A program made the position numbers and the translations under genes. The notes under the pieces are model-generated. The model ran no database searches. It was not told the origin of the DNA and saw only the letters and a list, made by a program, of their open reading frames with translations. Shown here in pieces: positions 43,420 through 51,472 of a stretch of 64,000 bases of DNA (the stretch's first letter is position 1; every line of letters begins with the position of its first letter). This DNA comes from Janthinobacterium sp051380735 (GTDB lineage Bacteria > Pseudomonadota > Gammaproteobacteria > Burkholderiales > Burkholderiaceae_D): contig NZ_JBNYXQ010000004.1 of assembly GCF_051380735.1 (NCBI RefSeq), forward strand, positions 1-64,000, given 5' to 3'.

Positions 43420-44589
43420 ATGAAAATCCATGAGTATCAAGCCAAAGAAATCCTCCGGCAATTCGGAGTGACGGTACCACGCGGCATCGCGTGCATGTCC
43501 GTCGACGAAGCCGTCAAGGCTGCGGAAACCCTGGGCGGCCCGGTATGGGTTGTCAAGGCGCAGATCCACGCAGGTGGCCGCGGCAAGGGCGGCGGCGTGA
43601 AAGTGGCAAAATCGATCGAGCAGGTCAAGGAATATGCTGACCAGATCATGGGCATGCAGCTGATCACGCACCAGACTAGCGCCGAAGGCCAGAAAGTCAA
43701 CCGCCTGCTGGTGGAAGAAGGCGCCGACATCAAACAGGAACTGTACGTTTCGCTGGTCACCGACCGCGTGACCCAGAAGATTGTCCTGATGGCCTCGTCC
43801 GAAGGCGGCATGGACATCGAAGAAGTGGCCGAGAGCCACCCTGAAAAAATCCACCACGTCACCATCGAGCCTAGCGTTGGCCTGACCGATGCCCAGGCAG
43901 ACGACATCGCGACCAAAATCGGCGTGCCTGCCGGTTCCATCGCCGACGCCCGCGTCAACCTGCAAGGCCTGTACAAAGCCTACTGGGAAACCGACTGCTC
44001 GCTGGCCGAGATCAACCCGCTGATCGTTACCGGCAGCGGCAAGGTTATCGCCCTGGACGCCAAGTTCAACTTCGACCCGAACGCCCTGTTCCGTCATCCG
44101 GAAATCATTGCCCTGCGCGACCTGGACGAAGAAGATCCAGCTGAAATCGAAGCGTCGAAATTCGACCTGGCCTACATCTCGCTCGACGGCAATATCGGCT
44201 GCCTGGTGAACGGCGCCGGCCTGGCCATGGCCACCATGGACACCATCAAACTGTTCGGCGGCGAGCCAGCCAACTTCCTCGACGTCGGCGGCGGCGCCAC
44301 GGCAGAAAAAGTCACCGAAGCGTTCAAGATCATGCTGAAAAACCCGGGCCTGAAAGCCATCCTGGTGAATATTTTCGGCGGCATCATGCGTTGCGACGTG
44401 ATCGCCGAAGGCGTTATCGCTGCGGTCAAAGCCGTTTCGCTGAACGTACCGCTGGTGGTGCGCATGAAGGGCACCAACGAAGACCTGGGCAAAAAGATGC
44501 TGGCCGATTCCGGTCTGCCTATCATCGCAGCCGACACCATGGAAGATGCAGCCAAGAGCGTCGTTGCCGCTGCTGCCGGTCAAGCTTAA
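43420..44589 (+). CDS. sucC: Succinyl-CoA synthetase, beta subunit
   Basis: ATP-grasp subunit of the TCA-cycle enzyme that makes succinate and ATP/GTP from succinyl-CoA. 389 residues. It starts with MKIHEYQAKEILRQFGV, has 'KAQIHAGGRGKGGGVK' for nucleotide binding and the 'LVNIFGGIMRCDVIAEG' motif near the end. The ribosome binding site is AGAAGGGAAG. It is 13 bases before sucD. The two genes form one operon ending in a strong terminator. Confidence 0.98.
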   Translation: MKIHEYQAKEILRQFGVTVPRGIACMSVDEAVKAAETLGGPVWVVKAQIHAGGRGKGGGVKVAKSIEQVKEYADQIMGMQLITHQTSAEGQKVNRLLVEEGADIKQELYVSLVTDRVTQKIVLMASSEGGMDIEEVAESHPEKIHHVTIEPSVGLTDAQADDIATKIGVPAGSIADARVNLQGLYKAYWETDCSLAEINPLIVTGSGKVIALDAKFNFDPNALFRHPEIIALRDLDEEDPAEIEASKFDLAYISLDGNIGCLVNGAGLAMATMDTIKLFGGEPANFLDVGGGATAEKVTEAFKIMLKNPGLKAILVNIFGGIMRCDVIAEGVIAAVKAVSLNVPLVVRMKGTNEDLGKKMLADSGLPIIAADTMEDAAKSVVAAAAGQA

Positions 44590-44602
44590 TTAAGGAATCA
44601 AC

Positions 44603-45484
44603 ATGTCCATTCTGATCAATAAAGATACCAAAGTCGTTACCCAAGGGATCACCGGCAAGACCGGCCAGTTCCACACCCGCGGTTGCCGCGACTACGCGAA
44701 CGGCAAAGCCGCTTTCGTGGCAGGCGTGAACCCGAAGAAAGCCGGCGAAGACTTCGAAGGCATTCCTATTTTCGCCAACGTGACCGAAGCGAAAAAAGAA
44801 ACCGGCGCCAACGTTTCCGTGATCTACGTGCCGCCAGCAGGCGCGGCCGCCGCGATCTGGGAAGCTGTCGAAGCTGAAATGGATCTGGCCATTTGCATCA
44901 CCGAAGGCATTCCAGTACGTGACATGATGGCCTTGAAAGACCGCATGGCCAAATCGGGCAGCAAAACGCTGCTGCTGGGCCCTAACTGCCCAGGTTTGAT
45001 CACGCCAGACGAAATCAAGATCGGCATCATGCCAGGCCACATCCATAAAAAGGGCCGCATCGGCGTGGTATCGCGTTCGGGTACCCTGACCTATGAAGCA
45101 GTTGGTCAATTGACCGCACTGGGCCTGGGCCAATCGTCGGCAGTCGGCATCGGCGGCGACCCGATCAACGGTCTGAAACACATCGACATCATGAAGATGT
45201 TCAATGACGATCCGGATACCGACGCGGTCATCATGATCGGCGAAATCGGTGGTCCTGACGAAGCCAATGCTGCTTATTGGATCAAGGACAACATGAAAAA
45301 ACCGGTGGTCGGCTTTATCGCCGGCGTCACCGCGCCTCCAGGCAAGCGCATGGGCCACGCCGGCGCGCTGATCTCGGGCGGTGCCGATACGGCACAAGCC
45401 AAGCTGGAAATCATGGAAGCATGCGGCATCACCGTCACCAAGAACCCGTCGGAAATGGCGCGTCTGCTGAAAGCCATGCTGTAA
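44603..45484 (+). CDS. sucD: Succinyl-CoA synthetase, alpha subunit
   Basis: CoA-binding and phosphohistidine subunit. 293 residues. CoA-binding Rossmann part with 'TKVVTQGITGKTGQFHT', 'GPNCPGLITP', and the phosphorylated histidine in 'GKRMGHAGALISGG'. AAGGAATC lies just before the ATG. Its product with SucC also consumes succinate made by GabD in reverse flux only, so the two meet at succinate. Confidence 0.98.
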   Translation: MSILINKDTKVVTQGITGKTGQFHTRGCRDYANGKAAFVAGVNPKKAGEDFEGIPIFANVTEAKKETGANVSVIYVPPAGAAAAIWEAVEAEMDLAICITEGIPVRDMMALKDRMAKSGSKTLLLGPNCPGLITPDEIKIGIMPGHIHKKGRIGVVSRSGTLTYEAVGQLTALGLGQSSAVGIGGDPINGLKHIDIMKMFNDDPDTDAVIMIGEIGGPDEANAAYWIKDNMKKPVVGFIAGVTAPPGKRMGHAGALISGGADTAQAKLEIMEACGITVTKNPSEMARLLKAML

Positions 45485-45506
45485 TACAGCGCGGTCAAAT
45501 CAGTAC

Positions 45507-45534
45507 AAAAAAAGGAGCTTCGGCTCCTTTTTTT
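45507..45534 (+). terminator. Rho-independent terminator after sucCD
   Basis: A perfect 12-bp stem AAAAAAAGGAGC / GCTCCTTTTTTT with a TTCG tetraloop (45519-45522). One of the strongest terminators in the window. Confidence 0.95.
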
Positions 45535-45645
45535 ATTGTCTGGCAGCCACGGCCATTCTGGTCGCGCAGCGACCGCCATGGTCGCAACCGGACACAATGC
45601 GTCGTTTTTGTTGCCTCGATGCCCAGCCTTGCCCGTGCGCGGCGC

Positions 45646-45661
45646 TGGCACAGCGCTTGCA
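45646..45661 (+). promoter_or_regulatory. Sigma-54 promoter of the pilin gene
   Basis: TGGCAC (45646-45651)-N5-TTGCA (45657-45661) matches the RpoN -24/-12 consensus exactly, with GG-N10-GC spacing. It lies 37 bases before the pilin ATG. A GGTCGC-GCA-GCGACC palindrome at 45560-45574 is a candidate enhancer-binding site. PilSR/RpoN control of pilA is known in Pseudomonas and relatives. Confidence 0.85.
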
Positions 45662-45697
45662 TTTTCCCTGGTGAGCATCTGACAACAGGAGGACACC

Positions 45698-46162
45698 ATG
45701 CGCGCCCAAGCCGGCTTTACCCTGATAGAACTGATGATAGTGGTGGCGATCGCCGGCATCCTGGCGGCCGTGGCCATCCCGCAATACAGCGACTACACGA
45801 TGCGCGCCAAGGTCAGCAACGTGCTGGCGGCAGCCGCGCCGCTGAAAACGGCGGTGGCCTTGTGCGTGCAGGAAAATGGTGGCGAGGCATCCACCTGCAG
45901 CACCACCACCGAGGCCAAGCCCAGCCCGATCCCCGCTTTCAGCCCCACGCGCGAAGTGGCCAGTGGCAGCGTGGCCGATGGCAATATCACCCTGACCCTG
46001 GCGCCCGACCTGGGCACCGGCATCGGCGGCCAGACCATCACCATGACGATGGAATCGGGCAGCAGCAGCCTGACCTGGTTCAACAGCACCACGGTCAGCA
46101 ATGAGGCGGCGAAACAGGCCATCCTGCGCAACAATATTGCGAAGGCCGTGGCGGCGTTGTGA
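45698..46162 (+). CDS. Type IV major pilin-like protein (PilA/PilE family)
   Basis: 154 residues. Class IVa prepilin: a short 6-residue leader MRAQAG is cut before F7, giving FTLIE with E11 (mature +5), and a hydrophobic N-terminal helix 'LMIVVAIAGILAAVAIPQY'. The globular part is small with one cysteine pair (C56/C67). A good ribosome binding site (AGGAGG) precedes it. No other pilus gene is nearby, so assembly genes must be elsewhere. Confidence 0.92.
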   Translation: MRAQAGFTLIELMIVVAIAGILAAVAIPQYSDYTMRAKVSNVLAAAAPLKTAVALCVQENGGEASTCSTTTEAKPSPIPAFSPTREVASGSVADGNITLTLAPDLGTGIGGQTITMTMESGSSSLTWFNSTTVSNEAAKQAILRNNIAKAVAAL

Positions 46163-46265
46163 TGCCATGCCTGGCATGGGCTGAAAAGCATGGTTGTCAA
46201 AAAGAGCGGACAAGCTGCCTGCCTTGTTTTACAATCGCGCGCTATTGTTTATTAAGAAAGACGCC

Positions 46266-46637
46266 ATGGCGCGCAGCTACTTCTGGACCATGTTATGCCT
46301 GATCCTGCATCAGATCGACGCCGCCTATTGGCGTGAATGGGAAATGTTTTACCTGCCCGGCGGCGTGCAGGGCTTTCTGGTGTTTAACCTGGCGGCGATT
46401 GCAATAGTGCTGGCCGGCTACCGGCAGGTGCTGCTGGCGCTGCCTCGCGCGCGCCTGTATGCCGGCATCTGCACCGCGCTGGGCATGGCCACTTTTGTGA
46501 TCCACGCCGGCTTTGCGCTGGCGGGGCTGGAACAGTTTCATTTGCCGCTGTCGATGGCGGTCATCGGGTTGTGCCTGGGCTGCGCACTGTGGCTGTTGAA
46601 TGACCTGCGTTCACAAAGCCGCCGTCCAGTCACCTGA
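46266..46637 (+). CDS. Small four-helix membrane protein of unknown function
   Basis: 123 residues from the ATG at 46266, preceded by AAGAAAG; an ATG at 46194 would add a charged 24-residue tail. About four membrane helices cover most of the protein. The N-terminal 'LILHQIDAAYWREWEMF' resembles small membrane proteins with a conserved H-(E/Q)-x-D-A motif. I cannot assign a function. Its last 27 bases overlap the 3' end of the convergent moaC. Confidence 0.6.
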   Translation: MARSYFWTMLCLILHQIDAAYWREWEMFYLPGGVQGFLVFNLAAIAIVLAGYRQVLLALPRARLYAGICTALGMATFVIHAGFALAGLEQFHLPLSMAVIGLCLGCALWLLNDLRSQSRRPVT

Positions 46638-47117
46638 CTTGCCGCCATGCTTTTCCAGCACCCGCACATTGGTCATCACCATGCCGCGGTCGACCGCCTT
46701 GCACATATCGTAGATGGTCAGCAAACCGATTTGTACCGAGGTCAGCGCTTCCATTTCCACGCCGGTTTTGCCGAGGGTGTCGACCTGGGCGCGGCAGTGG
46801 ACGCTGCTGGCCGCTTCGTCGATTTCGAAGTCGACCGTGACGCGTGTAATGGCCAGCGGGTGGCATAGCGGTATCAGGTCGCTGGTGCGCTTGGCGCCCA
46901 TGATGGCGGCGATGCGGGCGATGCCCAGTACGTCGCCCTTTTTGGCGTTGCCTTTGACAATGATGGCCAGCGTGGCCGGCTGCATGCGGATGGTGCCGGC
47001 TGCCACGGCGCTGCGGCGCGTGTCTTCCTTGTTGCCCACATCGACCATATGGGCCTGGCCGGTGGCGTCGAAGTGGGTCAGTGCGCCAGCGCTGGCGTCT
47101 TGCTCGGGTGTGGTCAT
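46611..47117 (-). CDS. moaC: Cyclic pyranopterin monophosphate synthase MoaC
   Basis: Second enzyme of molybdenum-cofactor synthesis; makes cPMP from the MoaA product. 168 residues, the normal length. Motifs: 'MVDVGNKEDTRRSAVAAG', 'KGDVLGIARIAAIMGAKRTSDLIPLCHPL' region, and the 'GVEMEALTSVQIGLLTIYDMCKA' block with catalytic residues. No other moa gene lies nearby. It is divergent from the M48 protease gene. Confidence 0.97.
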   Translation of the reverse strand: MTTPEQDASAGALTHFDATGQAHMVDVGNKEDTRRSAVAAGTIRMQPATLAIIVKGNAKKGDVLGIARIAAIMGAKRTSDLIPLCHPLAITRVTVDFEIDEAASSVHCRAQVDTLGKTGVEMEALTSVQIGLLTIYDMCKAVDRGMVMTNVRVLEKHGGKSGDWTAAL

Positions 47118-47200
47118 GGTGTGGGGGCGTTGTTGGCAATGATGATGGCCACCATTATAGGGGGCGGCGCGCGTGTGGAAAATGATGGCGCTTACGGGTT

Positions 47201-48829
47201 ATGATAGCAGCCGTGAAATCCCGCCCCTTTTATCCTGTTGCTTGCTTCAAGGCCTGTGCGCTGTCGGCCTTGCTGCTGGCCGCCCCTCTGGCGCTGGCGC
47301 AAACGCCGGCACCGGCCGCCGCACCGGTCAAGCCTGCCAGCAGCTGGACCCCGCTACCGGTGGCGCCCGTGCCGAACCTGCCCAACCTGGGCGATGCTTC
47401 GCGCGAAGACCTGTCGCCTGCCATGGAGCGCAAGATCGGCGAAGAGATTATCCGCAGCATTCGGGGCGACCGCGATTATCTCGATGATGCGCCCTTGCTG
47501 GAATACATGAATACCTTCGGCAATGCGCTGGTGGCGGCGCGGCCCAGCGTGCGCGGCGAAACCAGCTACGATTATTTCTTTTTTGTCGTGCGCGATCCGC
47601 AACTGAACGCGTTTGCCTTGCCGGGCGGCTTTATCGGCGTGCATTCGGCGCTGTTGCTGGCGGCGCAGACCGAAGCGGAACTTGCTTCCGTGCTGTCGCA
47701 CGAGATCGGCCATGTGGCGCAGCGCCATGTCGCGCGCATGCTGGGCCAGCAGCGCCAGGACGCACTGATGCCGCTGGCGGCGATCTTGCTGGCGGCGCTG
47801 GCGTCGCGCGCCGGCGGTGACGTGGCGATGGGCGTGTTCGCCGCCGGCCAGGGCCTGGCGATCCAGCGCCAGATCAATTTCGGCCGCGACGCCGAGCGCG
47901 AAGCGGACCGCATCGGTTTCCAGATCATGGGCGAAGCTGGTTTCGACACCACCGGCATGGTGGCTTTCTTTGGCCGCATGCAGGCAGCCAGCCGCTCGTA
48001 CAGCGACCTGATGCCAGCGTATCTGCAGACCCACCCCTTGACCACCGAGCGCATTGCCGATATCCAGGCGCGCATCCGCGAGCAGCCCTATAAACAGCGG
48101 CCCGACAGCCTGAATTTCCACCTGGCGCGTGCGCGTGCACGCGTGCTGCAGGATGAAAGCATGCAGGGTTTGCTGAACGCGAAAGCAACCTTCAAGACGC
48201 AGCTGGAACAGCAAAGCCGTTTCCAGGTGACGGCGGCCCACTATGGGCTGGCGTTTATCGCCATCAAGCAGGGCAAGACGGCTGAGGCGCAGGCCGAGCT
48301 CGATGCGGCCAACGCGGCGTTGCACAAGCCGGCCGGGCCGAACGTGTTGACGTCAAGCGGCACGCAAGGCCCCAATTCGCTGCTGGCGGCAATGGAGCTG
48401 GAAGTGCTGTTGATGCCGGCGCAAAAGCCGGAGGTCGCACCCCGGGCGGTGAAGGCAGCCGATGCGGCGCGCCACCAGTTTCCACTGTCGCGCGGGATTG
48501 CCTATCAATATGCGGAAGCGCTGATCGCCGACAAGCAGCTCGACAAGGCCACGCTCTACCTGCGTGACCAGGTGCAGTTGTACAAGGAAGAGCCGGAATT
48601 GTACGACCTGCTGGCCAAGGCTTATGCGAGCCAGGGCAAGCGGTCCTTGCAGCATCTTGCGCTGGCCGAATCGTATGTGCTGCAGGGCGCCACCATGGCC
48701 GCGCTGGACCAGCTGACGATCGCGCGCAAGTCGAACGACGCCACTTTTTATGACCAGGCCGTGATCGATGCGCGCGAACGCGAGCTGCAGGAAAAGCGCC
48801 GCGAGCAGCTCAAGGACCAGAAGTCGTAG
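47201..48829 (+). CDS. Periplasmic M48 metalloprotease with TPR domain (BepA-like)
   Basis: 542 residues. A signal peptide (about 10-33) is followed by the M48 peptidase domain: HEIGH at 167-171 binds zinc, and the third ligand E232 is in EREADRIG. A TPR-rich C-terminal half (about 290-530) follows. This matches BepA/YfgC, which degrades misassembled outer-membrane proteins and helps LptD fold. The start at 47201 (MIAAVKSR) lacks a clear ribosome binding site. The stop codon abuts the stop of the convergent next gene with no gap. Confidence 0.9.
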   Translation: MIAAVKSRPFYPVACFKACALSALLLAAPLALAQTPAPAAAPVKPASSWTPLPVAPVPNLPNLGDASREDLSPAMERKIGEEIIRSIRGDRDYLDDAPLLEYMNTFGNALVAARPSVRGETSYDYFFFVVRDPQLNAFALPGGFIGVHSALLLAAQTEAELASVLSHEIGHVAQRHVARMLGQQRQDALMPLAAILLAALASRAGGDVAMGVFAAGQGLAIQRQINFGRDAEREADRIGFQIMGEAGFDTTGMVAFFGRMQAASRSYSDLMPAYLQTHPLTTERIADIQARIREQPYKQRPDSLNFHLARARARVLQDESMQGLLNAKATFKTQLEQQSRFQVTAAHYGLAFIAIKQGKTAEAQAELDAANAALHKPAGPNVLTSSGTQGPNSLLAAMELEVLLMPAQKPEVAPRAVKAADAARHQFPLSRGIAYQYAEALIADKQLDKATLYLRDQVQLYKEEPELYDLLAKAYASQGKRSLQHLALAESYVLQGATMAALDQLTIARKSNDATFYDQAVIDARERELQEKRREQLKDQKS

Positions 48830-49420
48830 TCAGGCCGGCTGCGGCGTGCGCTGGAAACCGAAATGCCGTGGCACCTGTTCATGGGCCAGCGGTGTTGCCG
48901 CAATTGCCTGGCCGCCATATTGCAAGCTCAGCTTGCCGCTGGCGTGTTCCAGCCAGGCCAGCAGCGCTTCGTCGCCCACCGGCTGGCCATCGAGCTGCAG
49001 CAACGCCATCACCTGCGCCATATCGCGGTCATCGACCTGCGCGACGATGTCGCCCTGTTGCAGGATCAGCGCACCGTTATCGCATAGAAACGCCGCATCA
49101 AGCGCCGGCAGGGTAGCGCCCGTTTGCAGCACAAAGCCGTGTTGCGGATCGCTGCGGGCAATAAACGGCGTTGCTTCCAGGTTCAGATAGACGCGCTGGG
49201 GGCCGTTCTGGAAAAACCAGCAGCCGCGTTCATCATGGTCATAGTTGCGGTTGATAAAGCCGAGCAGGGCGGCGTGGGCGATTTTGTCGCCGGGCAGCTG
49301 CGATTGCTGGGCGTGCTCGTCGCGCATGCGCCAGTTGCCGCGCGCGTCCAATGCCAGCCAACCGTAGCAGTGGGGAACATTCGGCCATTTGGCCATCGCC
49401 TGTTTAACGAGGTCATCCAT
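48830..49420 (-). CDS. Conserved protein of unknown function (betaproteobacterial, DUF2946-like)
   Basis: 196 residues from the ATG at 49420, preceded by AAGGAAG. The start overlaps the upstream hydrolase stop by 8 bases. The opening 'MAKWPNVPHCYGWLALDARG' and 'ERGCWFFQNGPQRVYLNLE' are strongly conserved blocks in Burkholderiales proteins that I recall being labelled DUF2946; the label is uncertain. Soluble, no signal peptide. It is coupled to YheT, but nothing shows its role. Confidence 0.65.
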   Translation of the reverse strand: MDDLVKQAMAKWPNVPHCYGWLALDARGNWRMRDEHAQQSQLPGDKIAHAALLGFINRNYDHDERGCWFFQNGPQRVYLNLEATPFIARSDPQHGFVLQTGATLPALDAAFLCDNGALILQQGDIVAQVDDRDMAQVMALLQLDGQPVGDEALLAWLEHASGKLSLQYGGQAIAATPLAHEQVPRHFGFQRTPQPA

Positions 49421-50414
49421 GTAGGGCAGCTTCCTTAGGGTGGTCAATGCTGTCAGCCTGACAGCTTTGCGTCAACGATGGCGCCGCGCTGCCTTGTTCG
49501 AAGAACTGCAGCAGGCGCCGCGGCAGCCAGTCGAGATTGCTGCTGGCAAAGCCGACATGGCCGCCATGGCGCGGATAATCGAGCGTCACGGCCGGTGCAG
49601 CGCAGCGTGGCAAATGTTGCCCCGGCAGGAAAGGATCGTTCTGCGCGTTCAGGATCAGCGTGCGCACGGTGATGTCGTGCAACACATGTTTGGCGCTGGC
49701 GCGGTGCCAGTAATCGTCGGCGTCGCGGTAGCCGTGCAGGGGCGCCGTCACCACATTGTCAAACGCATGCAGGTCGCGCGCGGCCAGCATGGCTTCACGC
49801 TCGAACAGGCCGGGAAACTGCTCCAGCTTGGCCAGGCACTTCGGTTTCAGCGTTTGTAAAAACATGCGGGTGTACAAGCGGTTCGCACCCGAGGACAAGG
49901 CCTTGCCGCCTTGCGCCAGGTCCAGCGGCGCCGACACGGAAGCCGCCGCATCGACAAAGTCCGCTGCATGCTGCGACTGCCCCAGCCAGCACAGCAGGGC
50001 GTTGCCGCCCAGCGAGACGCCGGCTGCATAAAACTTCCCGGTCGCGCGCGGGTGCAAACGGCGCAGCACCCAGTCCACCTCTTGCGCGTCGCCCGAATGA
50101 TAGAAGCGCGGCGCCAGGTTAGCCTCGCCCGAGCAGCCACGAAAATGCGGCACCGCACCCGACCAGCCGCGCGCAGCCACTTGCGCCATCAGCGCGCGTG
50201 CGTAATGGCTGTTTGACGAGCCTTCCAGGCCATGAAACAGCACCACGAAGGGCTGGCCAGGCTGGCCGTCGACCAGGTCGACGTCGACGAAATCGCCGTC
50301 GGGCGCCTGCCAGCGCTCGCGCCGGAACGCCACCGCCGGCTTGTCCAGGCAGATGGCCGGCACGATGGTTTGCAGATGGCCACCAGGCAACCAGAAAGGC
50401 GCGCTGTAGTTCAT
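49413..50414 (-). CDS. Alpha/beta hydrolase of the YheT/EMB8 family
   Basis: 333 residues. It starts 'YSAPFWLPGGHLQTIVPA', the YheT/EMB8 signature. The nucleophile is in 'GVSLGGN', the oxyanion region is 'LFHGLEGSSNSHY', and the histidine is in 'YPRHGGHVGF'. YheT proteins are cytoplasmic putative esterases without a proven substrate. Its ATG at 50414 is 6 bases after the NTF2-like gene, and its stop overlaps the next gene. Confidence 0.9.
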   Translation of the reverse strand: MNYSAPFWLPGGHLQTIVPAICLDKPAVAFRRERWQAPDGDFVDVDLVDGQPGQPFVVLFHGLEGSSNSHYARALMAQVAARGWSGAVPHFRGCSGEANLAPRFYHSGDAQEVDWVLRRLHPRATGKFYAAGVSLGGNALLCWLGQSQHAADFVDAAASVSAPLDLAQGGKALSSGANRLYTRMFLQTLKPKCLAKLEQFPGLFEREAMLAARDLHAFDNVVTAPLHGYRDADDYWHRASAKHVLHDITVRTLILNAQNDPFLPGQHLPRCAAPAVTLDYPRHGGHVGFASSNLDWLPRRLLQFFEQGSAAPSLTQSCQADSIDHPKEAALHG

Positions 50415-50420
50415 GGAACC

Positions 50421-50846
50421 TTAATGCAGGATCTGCGCTCCGGCCGCGTCCGTCGGTGCGCTGCCGGGTGCGATCGAGACATGGTGCAGCACGATGCGCC
50501 AGCCACGCGGCGTTTTCACGTAGATATTGGTGGCCAGCAAATGCGCAGGCGTGCCTTCGCTGGCGGTGCTGCCTTCGACTACCGTGTGAACCGAGCTCAT
50601 CAGATTATGCGTTTCATGCAGCTGGGTCGGCCGGATATGCAGGCCGCCGCCAGCCAGCACGGCTTCCCACGAGGCGCGGATGGCGGCATGGCCGATCAGG
50701 CGCGCACCGCCCGGATGGATGCAGACGATTTCTTCATCGTCGGCCCACAGCGCCATCAGCGCATCGAGGTCTGCGCGGTTGAGGGCATCATAGAAAGCCG
50801 TTTCGACTTCGGCGGCGCTGCCATTCAATTCCTTCACACTTTTCAT
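50421..50846 (-). CDS. NTF2/SnoaL-fold protein
   Basis: 141 residues with the SnoaL/NTF2 pattern: 'VETAFYDALNRADLDALMALWADDEEIVCIHPGG' region (positions ~14-47), 'GHAAIRASWEAVLAGG', and a C-terminal 'GWRIVLHHVSIAP'. Such proteins are small cone-shaped folds used as enzymes or binding proteins; the His/Asp pattern resembles the 'DUF4440/ketosteroid isomerase-like' group. It starts the leftward operon with YheT and the conserved gene. A folded repeat element lies 45 bases upstream. Confidence 0.8.
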   Translation of the reverse strand: MKSVKELNGSAAEVETAFYDALNRADLDALMALWADDEEIVCIHPGGARLIGHAAIRASWEAVLAGGGLHIRPTQLHETHNLMSSVHTVVEGSTASEGTPAHLLATNIYVKTPRGWRIVLHHVSIAPGSAPTDAAGAQILH

Positions 50847-50891
50847 GACAACTCCGGTCTTGAGGCTTGATGGTTAATTTTATGAGGTTCT

Positions 50892-51015
50892 AGAACGCCT
50901 AACAAAACCGTAGCGAGCGGAAGGGAGTTGTGGCTGAGAAGTGCAACCGTACGAAGGTACGGTGAGCATCGCAGGCCGCAAATACCGACGCGCAGTAGGT
51001 TTTGTTAGGTGTTCT
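50892..51015. repeat. 124-bp folded inverted-repeat element
   Basis: The outer arms are 50892-50909 (AGAACGCCTAACAAAACC) and 50998-51015, matching at 17 of 18 positions, the odd one being a G/T wobble. Inside, 50928-50934 pairs with 50975-50981, 50942-50944 with 50966-50968, and ACCGTAC/GTACGGT (50946-50963) closes a GAAG loop. The whole thing folds into one long rod. It abuts the stop codon of the zf-CHCC gene on its left side. It is of the kind of dispersed element seen in Burkholderiales genomes (recollection). Confidence 0.85.
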
Positions 51016-51209
51016 TAGTGGTGGCCGGCGCTGGCGCCCGGTTTCAGTTTGTAGGCCGTGCCGCAGTACGGGCACTTGGCTTCACCGTGGTTGCTGAAAT
51101 CGAGGAACACGCGCGGATGGGACGACCACAGCGGCATGGCCGGGTTAGGGCAATAGGCTGGCAGGTCTTTACCGTCGAGTTCGACCGCTGGCTGGGTGGT
51201 GTTTGTCAT
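51015..51209 (-). CDS. Zinc-finger protein of the zf-CHCC (NDUFS6-like) family
   Basis: 64 residues. The C/H/C/C metal site is C20, H31, C46 and C49, in the frame 'AYCPNP..HPRVFLDF..KCPYCGTAY'. The family is related to the NDUFS6 subunit of complex I and is widely present as a small gene in proteobacteria. Its role outside complex I is unclear. A tail ends in 'AGHH'. The folded repeat begins at its stop. Confidence 0.85.
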   Translation of the reverse strand: MTNTTQPAVELDGKDLPAYCPNPAMPLWSSHPRVFLDFSNHGEAKCPYCGTAYKLKPGASAGHH

Positions 51210-51373
51210 CTTGTCATGCTCCGTGAGGCTAAAGTTATGTAGTTAAGAATGCTGCGAAAACCACGATTTTAACGGATTCGTGCAGGCAGTAAAATTCATC
51301 CGTAGAATGGCAGCTTGATCCGCTAGCGCAAGCCGCCGTTTTCATACGAAAAGCGCGCGTGCCCGCCGCCACC

Positions 51374-51472
51374 ATGAACCCTGATACCGCCATTTCATCG
51401 CCGCTCGCGATGCCGTTTGCCTGCACCATCGTTGTGCGAATACTACACTTTGCCGCCCGGAGCGCCGTTTGA
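51374..51472 (+). CDS. Possible 32-residue leader peptide upstream of azlC
   Basis: An open frame from the ATG at 51374 to TGA at 51470-51472, whose stop overlaps the TTG start of azlC (TTGA). It contains the branched-chain-rich run TIVVRIL. It has no ribosome binding site. It may be a coupling leader for the branched-chain amino-acid exporter, or chance. Confidence 0.2.
   Translation: MNPDTAISSPLAMPFACTIVVRILHFAARSAV

Noticed and set aside
50897..51010. Integron attC-like site (GCCTAAC ... GTTAGGT)
   Set aside because: The end heptamers fit the attC core pattern, but the arms pair far beyond 7 bases, the expected extrahelical bases are missing, and there is no integrase or cassette nearby. 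A dispersed folded repeat explains it better.
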